A stretch of DNA of 64,000 nt from Gigaspora rosea. Its lineage: Eukaryota; Glomeromycota; Glomeromycetes; Diversisporales; Gigasporaceae. Numbering within the stretch: position 1 is the first letter of the stretch; each line of letters opens with the position of its first letter. The notes under the pieces are model-generated. The model had not been told where the DNA came from. It ran no database searches and saw nothing but the letters and a program-made list of their open reading frames with translations. Location of the stretch: the NCBI GenBank assembly GCA_003550325.1, contig QKWP01000267.1, positions 141,379 to 205,378 of the forward strand, written 5' to 3'. Positions 34,684 through 45,125 of this stretch are shown piece after piece. The translations under genes and the position numbers were made by a program.

Positions 34684-34870
34684 TGTTCTCTTCTTAAGAA
34701 TACAACTCTTACATCTCTGATTATTGCGACTAATAATATTGGACCTAAAGGTGGAAAAGCATTTGCAGAAACTCTACAAAAATACATCTCTAAAATTTTT
34801 ATCTCTTGATAAAAATCGACTTGGTTTAGAGGTTGAAAAAGAATTGGCAAGTGCTCTTTCTAGAGACTAA
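34684..34870 (+). pseudogene. Fragment of an LRR protein gene, frameshifted
   Basis: Two LRRs of the same 28-residue type as in the F-box/LRR gene at 2134. The first reads LLKNTTLTSL, then IIATNNIGPKGGKAFAETL. A frame change near 34775 is needed to reach the second, which reads SLKFLSLDKNRLGLEVEKEL, then ASALSRD and a stop at 34868-34870. No start codon or N-terminal domain is nearby, and no further repeats were found upstream. It is a decayed 3' end of an LRR gene. Confidence 0.75.
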
Positions 34871-34987
34871 TATATCGATGAGCAAGTTATGATCAGGAAT
34901 GTCATCACAATTTAACAATTGTTTTATTATGATATTATTCTTGCTCGGATTTCATATTAACACTTTCTTTATTAGACATTTTAAAGG

Positions 34988-35580
34988 CTTCATTTATTTG
35001 TATATTGAATATCATCAAATATTCATTATTAGTTGTGGTTTGAGTTAGCCCATATACCTCAAAATTACTACCCAATAATCTAAATCGCATATAATTTTAA
35101 ACTTGATAAATAAAATTTATTAGATCGTAAATAAATAATCTTAACTTACTTCTTTTAAAAAATTCTTTTGTGAACCAGGTTGTCTTAAGTGCAACTATAA
35201 ATGATGGAGTATGTGATTGCGCAAAGTGGTGACTTTCGGCTAAAACTATTTTTTACCATTTAACCACGTTGCTAAAAACACTGAGCCAAATCCTTCTTCT
35301 CCAATTTTTTGGACGTTTTCTAGTCTATTAAAAGGAATCTATTCAACTACATTTTCGTAGTTCATAGTGTTGAGTTGAAACCTTTTAATGCAACATCGAC
35401 ATCCTTATTTCCACTTGCCCATTCTTGCATTGTTTTCTGAGGATCACATCTTTGACACCAAGCTTTTGATGTATTGTACCGGTAGCAAGTTGTACATTCT
35501 CCATAAAATCTCCCTCTTCTATTAGAGCCAAATTCATGAAATATTAATCTATTTTCATTTGGGTTGTGTTTTGAGTTAAT
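34988..35580 (-). pseudogene. Fragment of a protein kinase gene, decayed
   Basis: Read on the minus strand from about 35580. First comes a Cys-rich N-terminal segment (GRFYGECTTCYRYN, then AWCQRCDPQ and EWASGNKDVD), which I recognise as typical of the expanded Rhizophagus kinase family. After a frame change come NYENVVE, an in-frame TAG where Trp is expected, and IPFNRLENVQ followed by KIGEEGFGSVFLATWLNGKK, with the glycine-rich ATP loop GEEGFG. A stop follows; later VALKT gives the expected ATP-binding lysine. A GTAAGT donor near 35146 and an AG at about 35104 suggest an old intron. The next part reads NYMRFRLLGSNFEVYGLTQT, the strand leading to the hinge. The C-lobe with the catalytic HRD and DFG motifs is absent, so the fragment cannot be an active kinase. 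Confidence 0.75.
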
Positions 35581-35589
35581 CTATAGACA

Positions 35590-36200
35590 CTTTCACCTTT
35601 TAATTTCATATAATTTTTAAACTTACATGTAACTACATTATTAATTATACATTACATATATAAGAAATAGAATAGCCGTTTCGATAATTTTACTAAATAT
35701 AACATATCTACTGCTTTCTTGTTGTTCTGATAATTTGAGATAAAATACAAAGAAACGGACATGAAGAAGTTTATCAAACAATTTTCGTTAAGCACATTGA
35801 TGCCTTGTTCGTAAAAAATAAATTATGTAAATTATTCATGCATCATAATTAATTAAACAAAGACAATATTATATTTATCCTCTTTGGATTTGAACTTTTA
35901 CCAAATTGTATTTCAAAAGTGAAACAATTTTTGAAAATAACTCAAATCGCAGAAAAACAACTATACTCAATGCTAATTACATAATTGTCATAAAAGGTAT
36001 TCATAACTATGATAAAATTGCAAGCATTTAAAGTTATTGTAACTATTTGATCTATTGACAGTCTGAAAATAGTAAACCTTTCTATTGTAAGATTTCCAGT
36101 AAATGCTCAATCAGATCATCTACGTTGTAATTATTTATTGGTTTCAATGAAAGTAAGAAAAATCTTTGTCGATATTACCTTTTTCATATTATCTGTAATA
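35590..36200. other. AT-rich stretch beside the kinase fragment
   Basis: No further coding similarity could be traced upstream of the kinase fragment; nothing else recognised. Confidence 0.35.
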
Positions 36201-36201
36201 A

Positions 36202-36307
36202 AGAGTTACCCATTACAAAGCTGGTCACCCATTACAAAGCAGGTCACCCATTACAAAGCAGGTCACCTGTTACAAAACAGGTCACCTGTTATAAAGTGGG
36301 TTACTCA
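36202..36307. repeat. 20-bp minisatellite, about five units
   Basis: Units of the type GGTCACCCATTACAAAGCA repeated with minor changes (CCTGTTACAAAACA in later units). The ACCC words resemble the subterminal motif of the surrounding candidate element. Confidence 0.85.
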
Positions 36308-36343
36308 TAAATAATTTTAAACTGGTTTGTCTTAAAAACATAA

Positions 36344-36555
36344 CCCGGTGAATTGTTGGATGGCATTATTTTCTATACTTGATAATCTCTGATTAAAGGC
36401 TTGCTGATTAGTGTTTATTTGCTGCACCAGAGTAAGTACCTGAGAGAGAATTAATTGCGTTTCTGCATTATTGCCACCCATAGAAGCCATACTGGGACCC
36501 GCAAAATTACCTGGTTGGCAAATTTTACAGGTCAGGTTATCGGGTACATGGGTAT
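36344..36555 (-). pseudogene. Short Gln/Asn-rich gene fragment
   Basis: On the minus strand about 60 codons read like real protein and have less biased composition than the surroundings: a part with QPGNFAGPSMASMGGNNAE, then a helical, Gln-rich part (LILSQVLTLVQQINTNQQAF, NQRLSSIENNAIQQF). The codons before it, near 36560-36590, are made of the TAGGGATTCTAACC element end, so there is no genuine start. I cannot name the parent gene; the second part could form a coiled coil. Confidence 0.4.
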
Positions 36556-36812
36556 TCGGGTTATGGTTAGAATCCCTATTTTTATACACCAACTTTAAAG
36601 CTGCTCAATACGAAGTGTCGAGGTAGCTTTTGTCTTGTATCATCACGAAACTGAACATGTTGATCAATCAGTTGATCGATTGTTGATATTGAGTATTAAT
36701 TTTTAAGCCATCACGAGAATTTTTCTATAAAAATTGTTCGTACATACGAAGTTTTTTTTTTCAGATAAATGCACTATATAATTTTTACTAATTTATTTAT
36801 TTATTTTTGCTC

Positions 36813-37252
36813 CTTTCTTTTATAAGAGGAATGTAATGTTAACTACCGAATCAAATTTACTGACCTAATTACATAATCGATCACTGATCGATTTATCTTG
36901 TACGTGTTCGATCAATGACCAATCACAAAAATTTGACCAATTCCAACCTCTACATTAGACCACTATAGTAGTTAGTGTAANCTTTCTTTTATAAGAGGAA
37001 TGTAATGTTAACTACCCAACTAGAATCTCTAGACTAATTCAACATTGATTATGACAGATCTAACAATTTACTGATTAAGCATTCGACCAATCAAAATATA
37101 TGATCGATCATGATCGATCAAACGATTTTGACCGATCAAAGCACATAATCGATCACTGATCGATTTATCTTGTACGTGTTCGATCAATGACCAATCACAA
37201 AAATTTGACCAATTCCAACCTCTACATTAGACCACTATAGTAGTTAGTGTAA
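36813..37252. other. Duplicated sequence around a single N (probable assembly join)
   Basis: The 35 bases at 36813-36847 recur at 36982-37016 directly after the lone N at 36981, and the 109 bases at 36872-36980 directly before it recur at 37144-37252. The second version has about 127 bases between the shared blocks (37017-37143), the first only 24. This looks like two versions of the same locus, from different contigs or alleles, placed side by side. Both are rich in ATCGATCA words like the hAT-like MITE at 105-630. Confidence 0.7.
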
Positions 37253-39164
37253 CAGATCGCTTTTGGGCAGTTTAAAAGCAAGCCAGAGGAAGTTGGGTCA
37301 CAATTAGTAGAAATAAAAATGATAAGTATGGTCATTATTAACTCACCAAGAAAAGTGATACCGGCAAGACTGTCAAAGGAAAATTTTTTATTTATATATA
37401 TATATATTGTATTTCGATGCCCAATTCGAAATCAGGCTGCCCCAAATGAGAATTTTGTAGTGACTTTAGGGTTAAGGGTTAGGCTAGTATTAGAGGTAGG
37501 ATTAGGCCAGATTCCAAATTGGAACAGATTCTTATCTGGAACACAACATATGTATATATAAAGATAATGCACAAACTGTATATTTAAATAAATTTTTTAA
37601 ATTGTCATTAGTAATTAGTGGGAATCTATTAATTTTTTGCATAAAATAATTTGCCAAGAATATTGTATACTATATAAACAAAAATTACCAATTTCAGTAA
37701 TTATTTAATATAAGTAATACATTTAAATAAAATTTGAGCCAATTATTTATATAATATTAGATGATTATTAAATATAAAAGTAACTATTTGATAAGAAATT
37801 ATAATTCTAATTGTGAATTTCTTATAAGTTGTTTATGAATTTTTGTATATATATAATCTTGTTATTTATAAATTTTAGTACATTTAAACCTGGCTATGCA
37901 CGTAATTACTTATAATTTTTAATATATAGTGGAATTCATCTAAAGCCAACATATTTTATATATAGGCACCAATTTTTTAGCTGCAGTATAATCTAATTAT
38001 CCAATAAAAATGCAGAAAAACTTAATACAATTTAAAATTAATTAATAATATTTAAATTTTTGTTAATAAATTCAAATTTTGTTATGTTTTTTATATATAA
38101 AAGCCAAAATTTTTGAATCATATATAAATTTAAATTAATTAAAATAAAAGATATTTAAAAAATTTATTGATAGTTAATAATTTAAACAATATACTATAAG
38201 TTTATTAAAAAATTTTTTTAAAAATTTTTTGTTTTTAAAGTATTATAACAGTTTAAAATTTTTCATAATTAAAAGGTAATGGCTTTAGGTAAATTCCACT
38301 ATACTTATATAATTTGATTGCTGTATTACCATTATGATTTTTTAAATATATATCTGTATAATATTATTTTAAAAACAAATTAATAAAATTAAGACAAATC
38401 TGAATTGATAAATTTAATAATTTTAAGATTCAAATATTTTAAAAGTAGGCAGAATCTATATAAGTATTTTATTTGTAATAATTGCAGTAAAATTTATAAG
38501 AAATACTTATTTTAATGAGAATTTATATTTTTAGTAATAATTTATATATATCTTATAATACTAAATAACAACTGTAATTGGGTATTTGTCTTTTGATTTG
38601 ATAAAACATGTGCACATTATAACATTCTGGTATAATCTACAGATCTATATACCTAGCATTTATTCTTTTGATTGGATAACTCAAAACATGTGAATTTTAT
38701 GTCATTTGATGTAATCTATATTCTAAAACAAATTCATCTGTTTAAATATTTTTGATTTTGATGTATTAATAGTGACAATGAGTTAAGCTTATATTTAAAT
38801 ATTTTTAATTGGTCATCTTCAGAAAACGTGACTATTGTGCGAAAAACAATACAATAATATTAATAATGATAATGATTAAGCTTATGTTTAAACATTTTTA
38901 ATTGGTCTTTTTCGCAGGAAACAGATTTTTACATACATACATACATATGGTTTATAACAGAGCAAACTTACTGATTTTATCTATCTACATACATATATAG
39001 TATAGTTTAATTTAGTTTGTATACTTTTATATTTCTATTCAATGCATACAAAAATGTGATCAAATTGTGCAAAAAGTTTTGGTCAGCATCAATATTTGTT
39101 ATTATATAAGGGTGAGTATAGAGCTCACTTTGACACTTTGACAATTATTTTTGAGAATATATGA
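37253..39164. other. AT-rich intergenic region
   Basis: No gene. A TA microsatellite at 37396-37409. A segment at 37464-37482 reads TTTAGGGTTAAGGGTTAGG, telomere-like. Remaining text is low-complexity. Confidence 0.4.
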
Positions 39165-39600
39165 TTAGGCTATGCAAAGTTAATTTTTTATTTTGCATTA
39201 TATAAAATTTGAAAACAGGTTAGTCTGTCAGATTTTTTTAAATTAATAGAATAATGTTTGCATCTAAAATTAGGCAATATAAAGTAATTTTTGCTTTACA
39301 TTACATGGAATCTGAAAACTTCAGTTGGTCTATTAGATTTTTTTTTACTTTACTTTACTGCAAATTGATAGAATAATGTTCACATTTAAGATTAGCTCAT
39401 GCAAAGTTGCTTTATTTTGTATTACATGAAATCTGAAAGCTTGTATAAGTTAATTACATTTATTTTTATTTTTACTTTATTTTATTTATTTTATTTTTTT
39501 TAATTTACTATAAATTAATAGAATAGTTCATATCTAAGATTAGACCATGTGAAGTTGATTTTTCATTTTGTATTATATATAGTGATAGCAATTTAATCAG
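39165..39600 (+). repeat. Interspersed repeat family, four partial units of about 120 bp
   Basis: Units start near 39171, 39272, 39392 and 39540 with TTAGRCCATGCAAAGTTGAT, then TTTTGCATTACATGRAATCTGA, a T-rich tract and AATTAATAGAATAATGTTCA. The same unit recurs at about 42240-42490 and 46920-47220. Its first part equals the terminal repeat of the element at 4656, so these may be fused copies of that element. Confidence 0.7.
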
Positions 39601-40008
39601 CCAAACAAAAATTTTTTTAACCCTAGTTCACTATGCTAGGGGCGCGTGATGGTGCTCATTTATTAGATCAAATTTTAAAGTCGATGTTATATTACATTTT
39701 ACATGTGGTTTTTCTAACTATACTATATTACCCTCCAATCGTCTGTTTTAACTGGCTGACTCCAGCAGGCCTACCATGCTAATGCTCCGTACCTTTTTGG
39801 ATCGTAGGTAGCTTTAAGGAACTACTATTTTGCCTTTTTGCTTTATAGGTTTGGCTGTTTTTCGTCTACCCCGAGAACACTTTCCATTTTTGATATAGTA
39901 TCATCAGATGCTCTATACATATTTTTCCTAATTAGAAAGCCTCAATTTTATCAACTTTTGTTGTCAGATTTATCCTTTTCTGGTGTCGTTAAACCAATAT
40001 GACTGTGT
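39601..40008. other. Intergenic DNA, somewhat GC-richer
   Basis: Nothing identified. TAGTGATAGCAATTTAATC at 39586 looks like a hAT left end and a possible partner (TAGTGATATCACTTGGCC on the complement) ends near 42197, but the 8-bp flanks do not match. Confidence 0.35.
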
Positions 40009-40029
40009 CATACAACCTTACTTATTTTG

Positions 40030-40096
40030 TCATAGTCCACTGTTGTAAACGGAAATTCCTCTCACAAATCCAGAGTGCCAACCACTGCACTATCGA
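40030..40096 (-). tRNA. tRNA-like remnant (5' half only)
   Basis: On the minus strand the text GGATCGATAGTGCAGTGGTT, then GGCACTCTGGATTTGTGA, resembles the 5' half of a tRNA: box A (TAGTGCAGTGG) and a D-arm, followed by a loop with GTG in the anticodon position. The 3' half lacks a GTTCGAATC T-arm (it reads CCGTTTACAAC) and the acceptor ends do not pair. It is not a working tRNA; a decayed tRNA or tRNA-derived repeat is possible. Confidence 0.3.
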
Positions 40097-40109
40097 TCCA
40101 GGTTCTGCC

Positions 40110-40270
40110 AAACAATATTTAATTGGCCATCAGCCAATACAAAATAATTTGGCCAAAAATGGTCAAAATTTTACAGCCAAAGTTAAATAACAATTAGCCA
40201 GACCAATTAAAATTATTTAACCAATATGGTTGTTGGTCAATAGCCAAATATCCAAATAGCCAATAGTCAA
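40110..40270. repeat. TTGGCCA-rich repeat
   Basis: Words TTGGCCA, TAGCCA and AGCCAAT recur many times. A similar block lies at about 42108-42186 (TTTGGCCATTTTGGCCAAAA). The two may be subterminal regions of one decayed element spanning 39586-42197. Confidence 0.45.
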
Positions 40271-40349
40271 ATTCTCTGTAAAGTAATAAAAAAAGAAAAG
40301 TGTATAAAAATACTATATAAAAGCATATTAATATATATGATAACTTAAG

Positions 40350-41090
40350 TAATACTTGTTAAGCTATATAAAAAAAAATCTAAGCAAAAGTTTAATATGT
40401 TATATAAAAAAATAATTTAAGCAAAAATTTAATAAGTTATATTAAAATAATTTAACTGAAAGTTTAATAAGCTATATAAAAAAGTAATTTAAGTAAAAAT
40501 TTAAAAAATTGTCGTAGCTGATACTGAAAATGGCTGATGCTGAAATTTGGGATCTCGATTTGAAACTATAAGCCTGCTAAAATCCACAAATACTCTTTAA
40601 ATATCAAATGTACTCCCAAAGCTCACCCTAACCCTATAAGACAAAAACGAAAAAATCACCACAAAAAAATTTTAAAATTTCATATCAAATTAGGTCAAAA
40701 TTTCAGCATCAGCCGTTTTCAGCATCAGCTGCAACAAAAATTATATAAAAGTATAATTTGAACAAAGGTTTAAAGTAATTTGAGCAAAGGTTTAATAAGT
40801 AATTTGAGCAAATATTTAGTAAGCAAAGGTTTAGTATAATTTGAAAAAAGTTTAGTAAGATATATAGAAAAACTACTTAAGTGAAAATTTAATAAATAAT
40901 TTAAGCAAAGGTTCAGAAAATTGTATAAAAAAATGATTTAAGTGAAGGTTTAATAAGTAATATGAACCAAATGTTTAGTAAGTAATTTAGTGAAAGTTCA
41001 GTAAGAAGTTGAGCTAAGGTTCTGTTATTTATATAAGAAAATAATTTGGGTTAAGGTTTAATAATGAATAATTTTTGAGTGAAGGTTTAG
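40350..41090 (+). repeat. Imperfect AT-rich minisatellite split by a MITE
   Basis: Degenerate tandem units of about 30-45 bases around AATTTAAGCAAAGGTTTAAT and AGTAATTTGAGC run from about 40350 to 41090, interrupted at 40509-40736 by an inverted-repeat element. Confidence 0.6.
40509..40736. mobile_element. MITE with 40-bp inverted ends and CCCTAA-like core
   Basis: Left end TTGTCGTAGCTGATACTGAA then AATGGCTGATGCTGAAATTT; right end, complemented, TTGTTGCAGCTGATGCTGAA then AACGGCTGATGCTGAAATTT. About 228 bp, with CTCACCCTAACCCTATAAG in the middle. It is inserted in the minisatellite around it. Confidence 0.8.
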
Positions 41091-42235
41091 TACCATATTA
41101 CCACAAAATAATGTGCATCTGCACAGTGTTTCGATCATCTGCACACTATTTTGAGTATGTGCATGTGCACTATTTTGAGGTAACCCAATTTTTTATCCTG
41201 TACTAGTGCTAAAAATCTAAACCTTAATATATATATATATATATATAGAAACAATTAACCTATTATTGAACTTTTCCGTAACAATAGTAAAAAGTAAATT
41301 ATTTATCTTTAAATCTGCATATATATAAAGTATTGCCTATAGATATGATCTTATTTTTCTTTGTTCTTTGGCATTATTACACAGTAAAACATTTGTTTAT
41401 TATTATATTCCAGTATTAAAATTAAAAAGAATAGCTGTAACAATTAATTATCCTGCTAGAATAAGGGTAGCGCTAATTGAACTTTTAATAATAGTTATTC
41501 TTGAAGCAATTAAAGATAAAAAAAATAAATATAAAGCATTTATTGAACACTTTTTTATGCATTCAATTATATAGTATTTTATATATAGTGCATGCTATTT
41601 TGGAACGTGCATAGATGTTATTTTGAAACCCAGTATGCTATTTTTAGATGATGAGATTTTTAAAATAATACCCATAATTATTATTTCATAGTAATATGGT
41701 ATATAATTTGAATTAAAGAATTATTATTTACTATGTATTTTGTCATTAGTTAGTTGAATTACACAATAAAAACTTTTACTTATTTCATCACATGGGGTTT
41801 TTAAATACTCTAATTTCATTTTCCAATTTTAAAATTTTAATATATAAATAAGATTTTTTAAATTCTTATTTATTTCTAAAATATACTATTTTTTTAATTC
41901 AAAAACCTTAATCTATTATTTATTTTAAATATCAAATCATTTATTTTATTAAAGATATCTAAATCTGAACCTCATTAAATACAAAGTTAAAAAGTATATA
42001 AAGCATATAAATAAACTTCATTCTAGCTATATCTTTAAATGCTTAAAGTTATATAATTAATTAGTAATAAATATATATTAATATTGAACAAATCAGATTA
42101 CTAGCTTTATTTGGCCATTTTGGCCAAAAATGAAATTTATATTTTTGGCCTTTTGGCTATGGCCATTGGCTGGCCAAATGGCCAAGTGATATCACTAATT
42201 ACACAAAAATGAATGGTTAGATATTTTTTTTATTA
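41091..42235. other. AT-rich intergenic region
   Basis: TA microsatellite at 41229-41247. A stretch near 41110-41180 repeats TGCACAGTGTTT/TGCACACTATTTTGAG words. An open frame at 41368-41574 has no recognised domain. TTGGCCA block near 42108-42186. Confidence 0.4.
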
Positions 42236-42239
42236 CAAA

Positions 42240-42490
42240 TTAATAGAACAATATTTACATCTAAGGTTAGGCTATGCAAAGTTGATTTTTTAGTTTGCAT
42301 TATATGTAACTGAAACCTTTATTAGTCAGTTGGTTATTTCTTTTTTTTTTCTTTTTAATTAATAGAATAATATTCACATTTAAAATTAGGTCATACAAAA
42401 TTAATTTTTCATTTGCATTACTTAGAATTTGAAAACTTCGGTTAGTTGTTTTTTTTTCTTTGCTTTGCTACAAATTAATAAAATAATGTT
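42240..42490 (+). repeat. Interspersed ~120-bp repeat units
   Basis: Two units with TTAGGCTATGCAAAGTTGAT and TTAGGTCATACAAAATTAAT, the same family as 39165-39600. Confidence 0.65.
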
Positions 42491-42820
42491 TACATAGGAC
42501 CCTGAATAATCTATATGGATTATATTTAAGCATTATAGTAAAAATCTTTTGGTTAGCACTTTTGTTTTGGTGTATATAAGCTATATTTTAAATAGAGGTC
42601 TGACTTGGTCAAAAAATAAGTATTTGAATATTTATTTGTTTAATATTTTATTATTCGAATATTTGTTTAAAAATTTTGAATATTCATTGAATATTAAATA
42701 TCTTTAAATTTTAAAAAATTATATAACTATCTTACTTAATTAGCCAATAATATTGCAAATAAATTATTAAAAAATAAAATAAAATTATAAAATATATATA
42801 TATATATAGGAAATTACTAA
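42491..42820. other. AT-rich stretch
   Basis: AATATTC-type words repeat at about 42640-42710 and again at 43190-43310, on both sides of the next MITE, suggesting that the MITE entered a simple AATATTCA repeat. TA microsatellite at 42795-42807. Confidence 0.45.
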
Positions 42821-42821
42821 T

Positions 42822-43165
42822 TTACACCACAGGTGATTATCACCTGTAGTCAATTTACCAATTAAAATTCAGGATCAGGTGTAACATGTAGATCAATTTA
42901 TGTGTAATAAAAACAAAAAATTTTTTAAAAAATTGCTAAAATTGCTTCTAATCTAAAATTTTGTCTATGAAACTACTTTTTTTATGCAAAAAAAAAACTC
43001 CTCACTAAATTTTACCATATATAAAGCCCTACCCTAATCCCTAACCTTTACCCTTACCCTAATATTAAAGAGATTTAATTTTTATTTAATAAAAGTTGTT
43101 TGTTTTGTTTATTTTTTTATGCATTTTAGATCACAGGTGATAATTACCTATGGTGATTATTAGTT
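42822..43165. mobile_element. MITE with CACAGGTGAT ends and telomere-like core
   Basis: Left end ACCACAGGTGATTATCACCT, right end complemented CACCATAGGTAATTATCACC. The interior has GGATCAGGTGTAACATG, GTCTATGAAACTAC, an A-run, CTCACTAAATTTTACCATAT and then CCCTACCCTAATCCCTAAC. This series of words is shared with elements at 50089, 58961 and 61735. Confidence 0.65.
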
Positions 43166-43518
43166 ATTTTCATATATATATATATATTCAATGAATATTC
43201 AATAAATATATTCAGTGAAATTTTAAATATTCGAATATTCATTCAGTGAAAAATTATATATTCAAATATTGAATATTTAGTGAATATTCAGTGAATATTT
43301 ATTCATCAAGACAGCTCTCTAATTTTAAACATTAGATTGAACTTTTGCTCACTTTTAAAATACAACATTCTTAAAAAAAACAAACTGTTCTTTAAAAACA
43401 AAAACAACCCATTCTCTAAAAAAAAAAAAAAACAGAACATTCTCTAAAAAAACAAACTGTTTTCTATAAAAAATAAAAAAAATAAAACAGAACATTCTTT
43501 AAAAAAAAAAAAAAAAAA
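43166..43518. other. Simple-sequence DNA before the gap
   Basis: AATATTCA-type repeats (43190-43310) and then A-rich text with AACAGAACATTCT units (43350-43518) leading into the gap. Confidence 0.5.
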
Positions 43519-43791
43519 NNNNNNNNNNNNNNNNNNNNNNNNNNNNNNNNNNNNNNNNNNNNNNNNNNNNNNNNNNNNNNNNNNNNNNNNNNNNNNNNNN
43601 NNNNNNNNNNNNNNNNNNNNNNNNNNNNNNNNNNNNNNNNNNNNNNNNNNNNNNNNNNNNNNNNNNNNNNNNNNNNNNNNNNNNNNNNNNNNNNNNNNNN
43701 NNNNNNNNNNNNNNNNNNNNNNNNNNNNNNNNNNNNNNNNNNNNNNNNNNNNNNNNNNNNNNNNNNNNNNNNNNNNNNNNNNNNNNNNNNN
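43519..43791. other. Assembly gap of 273 N
   Basis: Bordered by an 18-base A run on the left and a T run on the right, so the assembly broke in homopolymer sequence. Nothing can be said about its content. Confidence 0.95.
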
Positions 43792-43800
43792 TTTTTTTTT

Positions 43801-44580
43801 AGTTTTAATGGGCATCTACTTTGGCCGTAAGGTTTTATTGAATATTTATAATATTTGTTACATTAACGAGTGTACAACTAGCCACACGTGCACTTTTGGT
43901 ACCTAATTTAAGTAGTTCGCCTGATGGTTCTACACTAGCTGCTATACTTGCAGACCAACTATGGGACCTGCCTATTTAAACTACTATGATTAATGCTCTA
44001 CTTATTAATATTTACCCAACCAAACTATATTAGTTTTACCAGAGTTATTCTCAATAGCCTACTAGCCTTAGGGCTACTTTACCCTCAAAGAATGTACCAA
44101 CTACTAGAGTATATGTCCCAATCCTACACCCTGGTGGTCTTCAGAAACTGGGTGCCACGACGTTAATCGACACTTGCATTCAGGAGTTACCTTGAACCAC
44201 TACAGCTTCCTAATACGCCCTTATAAGGTTCGTTCTGTCCCCAGTACTGACCTTTTTTTGGTAGCACCGTCAAAGATTGAAATCTACCTTATTCGGGACT
44301 TGCCAAACGGGTTTACAATTTCTTCCAGTTTCTTGACTTTGACAGTGCAATGTTACACTTGCGCCTGAAAGCTCCTATTCTAGATGGTGATCCAAGACTA
44401 CAGGTTATATACCCAACTGATAACGAGAAACAGGTTACTGAGCACAGGTCTATTTTTCAAAGCGTCGCTGATAGGATTCGAACTCTCAACCTGCCGCTTG
44501 GGGGTGACAACTTGGCAACTTCCTTAAGTCGCCAAACTCTTAATATAACCTTTTGTCCAATACCTACTTTTCAAATATAA
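43801..44580. other. GC-richer island of decayed coding-like DNA
   Basis: Noticeably less AT-rich than the surroundings. On the + strand, interrupted frames read like protein in places (NLSSSPDGSTLAAILADQLW near 43915-43975; PTTRVYVPILHPGGLQKLGA near 44100-44160; the open frame 44350-44580), but stops and frame changes occur every 50-100 bases. I find no motif that names a family. A decayed transposon or host gene is likely. Confidence 0.35.
44465..44537 (-). tRNA. tRNA(Ser/Leu)-like remnant or tRNA-derived repeat head
   Basis: On the minus strand TTTGGCGACTTAAGG resembles the box A region of Ser/Leu tRNAs with a deletion, and AGAGTTCGAATCCTATC resembles a T-arm with box B (GTTCGAATCC), followed by GCGACGC in the acceptor position. 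The T-stem pairs poorly and no matching 5' acceptor strand is present, so it is not a functional tRNA. Head of a SINE or a tRNA pseudogene are both possible. Confidence 0.3.
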
Positions 44581-44839
44581 CCTTTTTTAAAACTGGGGCT
44601 CTATTAGCAATTTTCAAATATAATCTCATAAAGATTGTTCGAGGTCCTGTTCACATCTAATTGTCTGAAGCATAGCTGAGAATGCTTTACTTCTAGATAT
44701 TAGAAATCTGTCACATCATGTAATAACAGTTGTCATGCCGCGTAATTAGCCAATAAATGCATCACGTGCTAACACAACAAAAAATAAAAATTTTTAATTT
44801 AAGTTTTAATAAAAGTTAATTGTAATATGCTAATAGTGG
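44581..44839. other. Intergenic stretch
   Basis: Nothing recognised. Confidence 0.35.
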
Positions 44840-45125
44840 TTTTTTTATTAAGTAAATCGACCTTCATTATTAAGACAATTTTGTTCGCCATAACAAAATC
44901 TACCTACTTCTAAATTTTTATAAAAATCAGATAATTATTTACTAATAGACATTTGTAAAAAACTAACTAGCGTCATAATAGATTTTTTTGGTACAAAAGT
45001 TGATTTTATAAAAATCAACTAATAAATAATCATCCAATTTTATAAAAATTTAGAGGTAAGTAGAACTTATAATGATGAATAAAATTGTCATTAATTAAAA
45101 TCGATTTACTTAATAAAAAATTTGC
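44840..45125. repeat. Palindromic unit next to satellite array 1
   Basis: TTATTAAGTAAATCGACC, TTAAGACAATTTTGTT and CTACCTACTTCTAAATTTTT on the left are mirrored by AAATTTAGAGGTAAGTAGAA, AATAAAATTGTC and ATCGATTTACTTAATAAA on the right, centred near 44980. It is a different sequence from the array that follows but has the same foldback style. Confidence 0.65.

Larger units (their letters stand above)
34327..36578. mobile_element. Candidate hAT-like element carrying several gene fragments (2.25 kb)
   Basis: The left end TAGGGTTCCAAGCCGGGTTT and the right end, complemented TAGGGATTCTAACCATAACC, are TAGGG-type inverted ends, and both inner flanks repeat ACCCAT and ACCCG words. Between them lie fragments of an LRR gene, a kinase gene and a Gln/Asn-rich frame. 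The immediate 8-bp flanks (AATATCTC and TTTTTATA) do not match, so either the duplication has decayed or the two ends belong to different elements. Confidence 0.4.

Noticed and set aside
40030..40096. A functional tRNA gene
   Set aside because: The T-arm and acceptor pairing are missing; only the 5' half is tRNA-like.
39586..42197. A 2.6-kb hAT-like element with TAGTGATA ends and TTGGCCA repeats
   Set aside because: The ends agree over only about nine bases and the 8-bp flanks do not match.
43444..43815. 123-codon minus-strand open frame
   Set aside because: It reads through the run of N and flanking homopolymers, so it has no sequence support.
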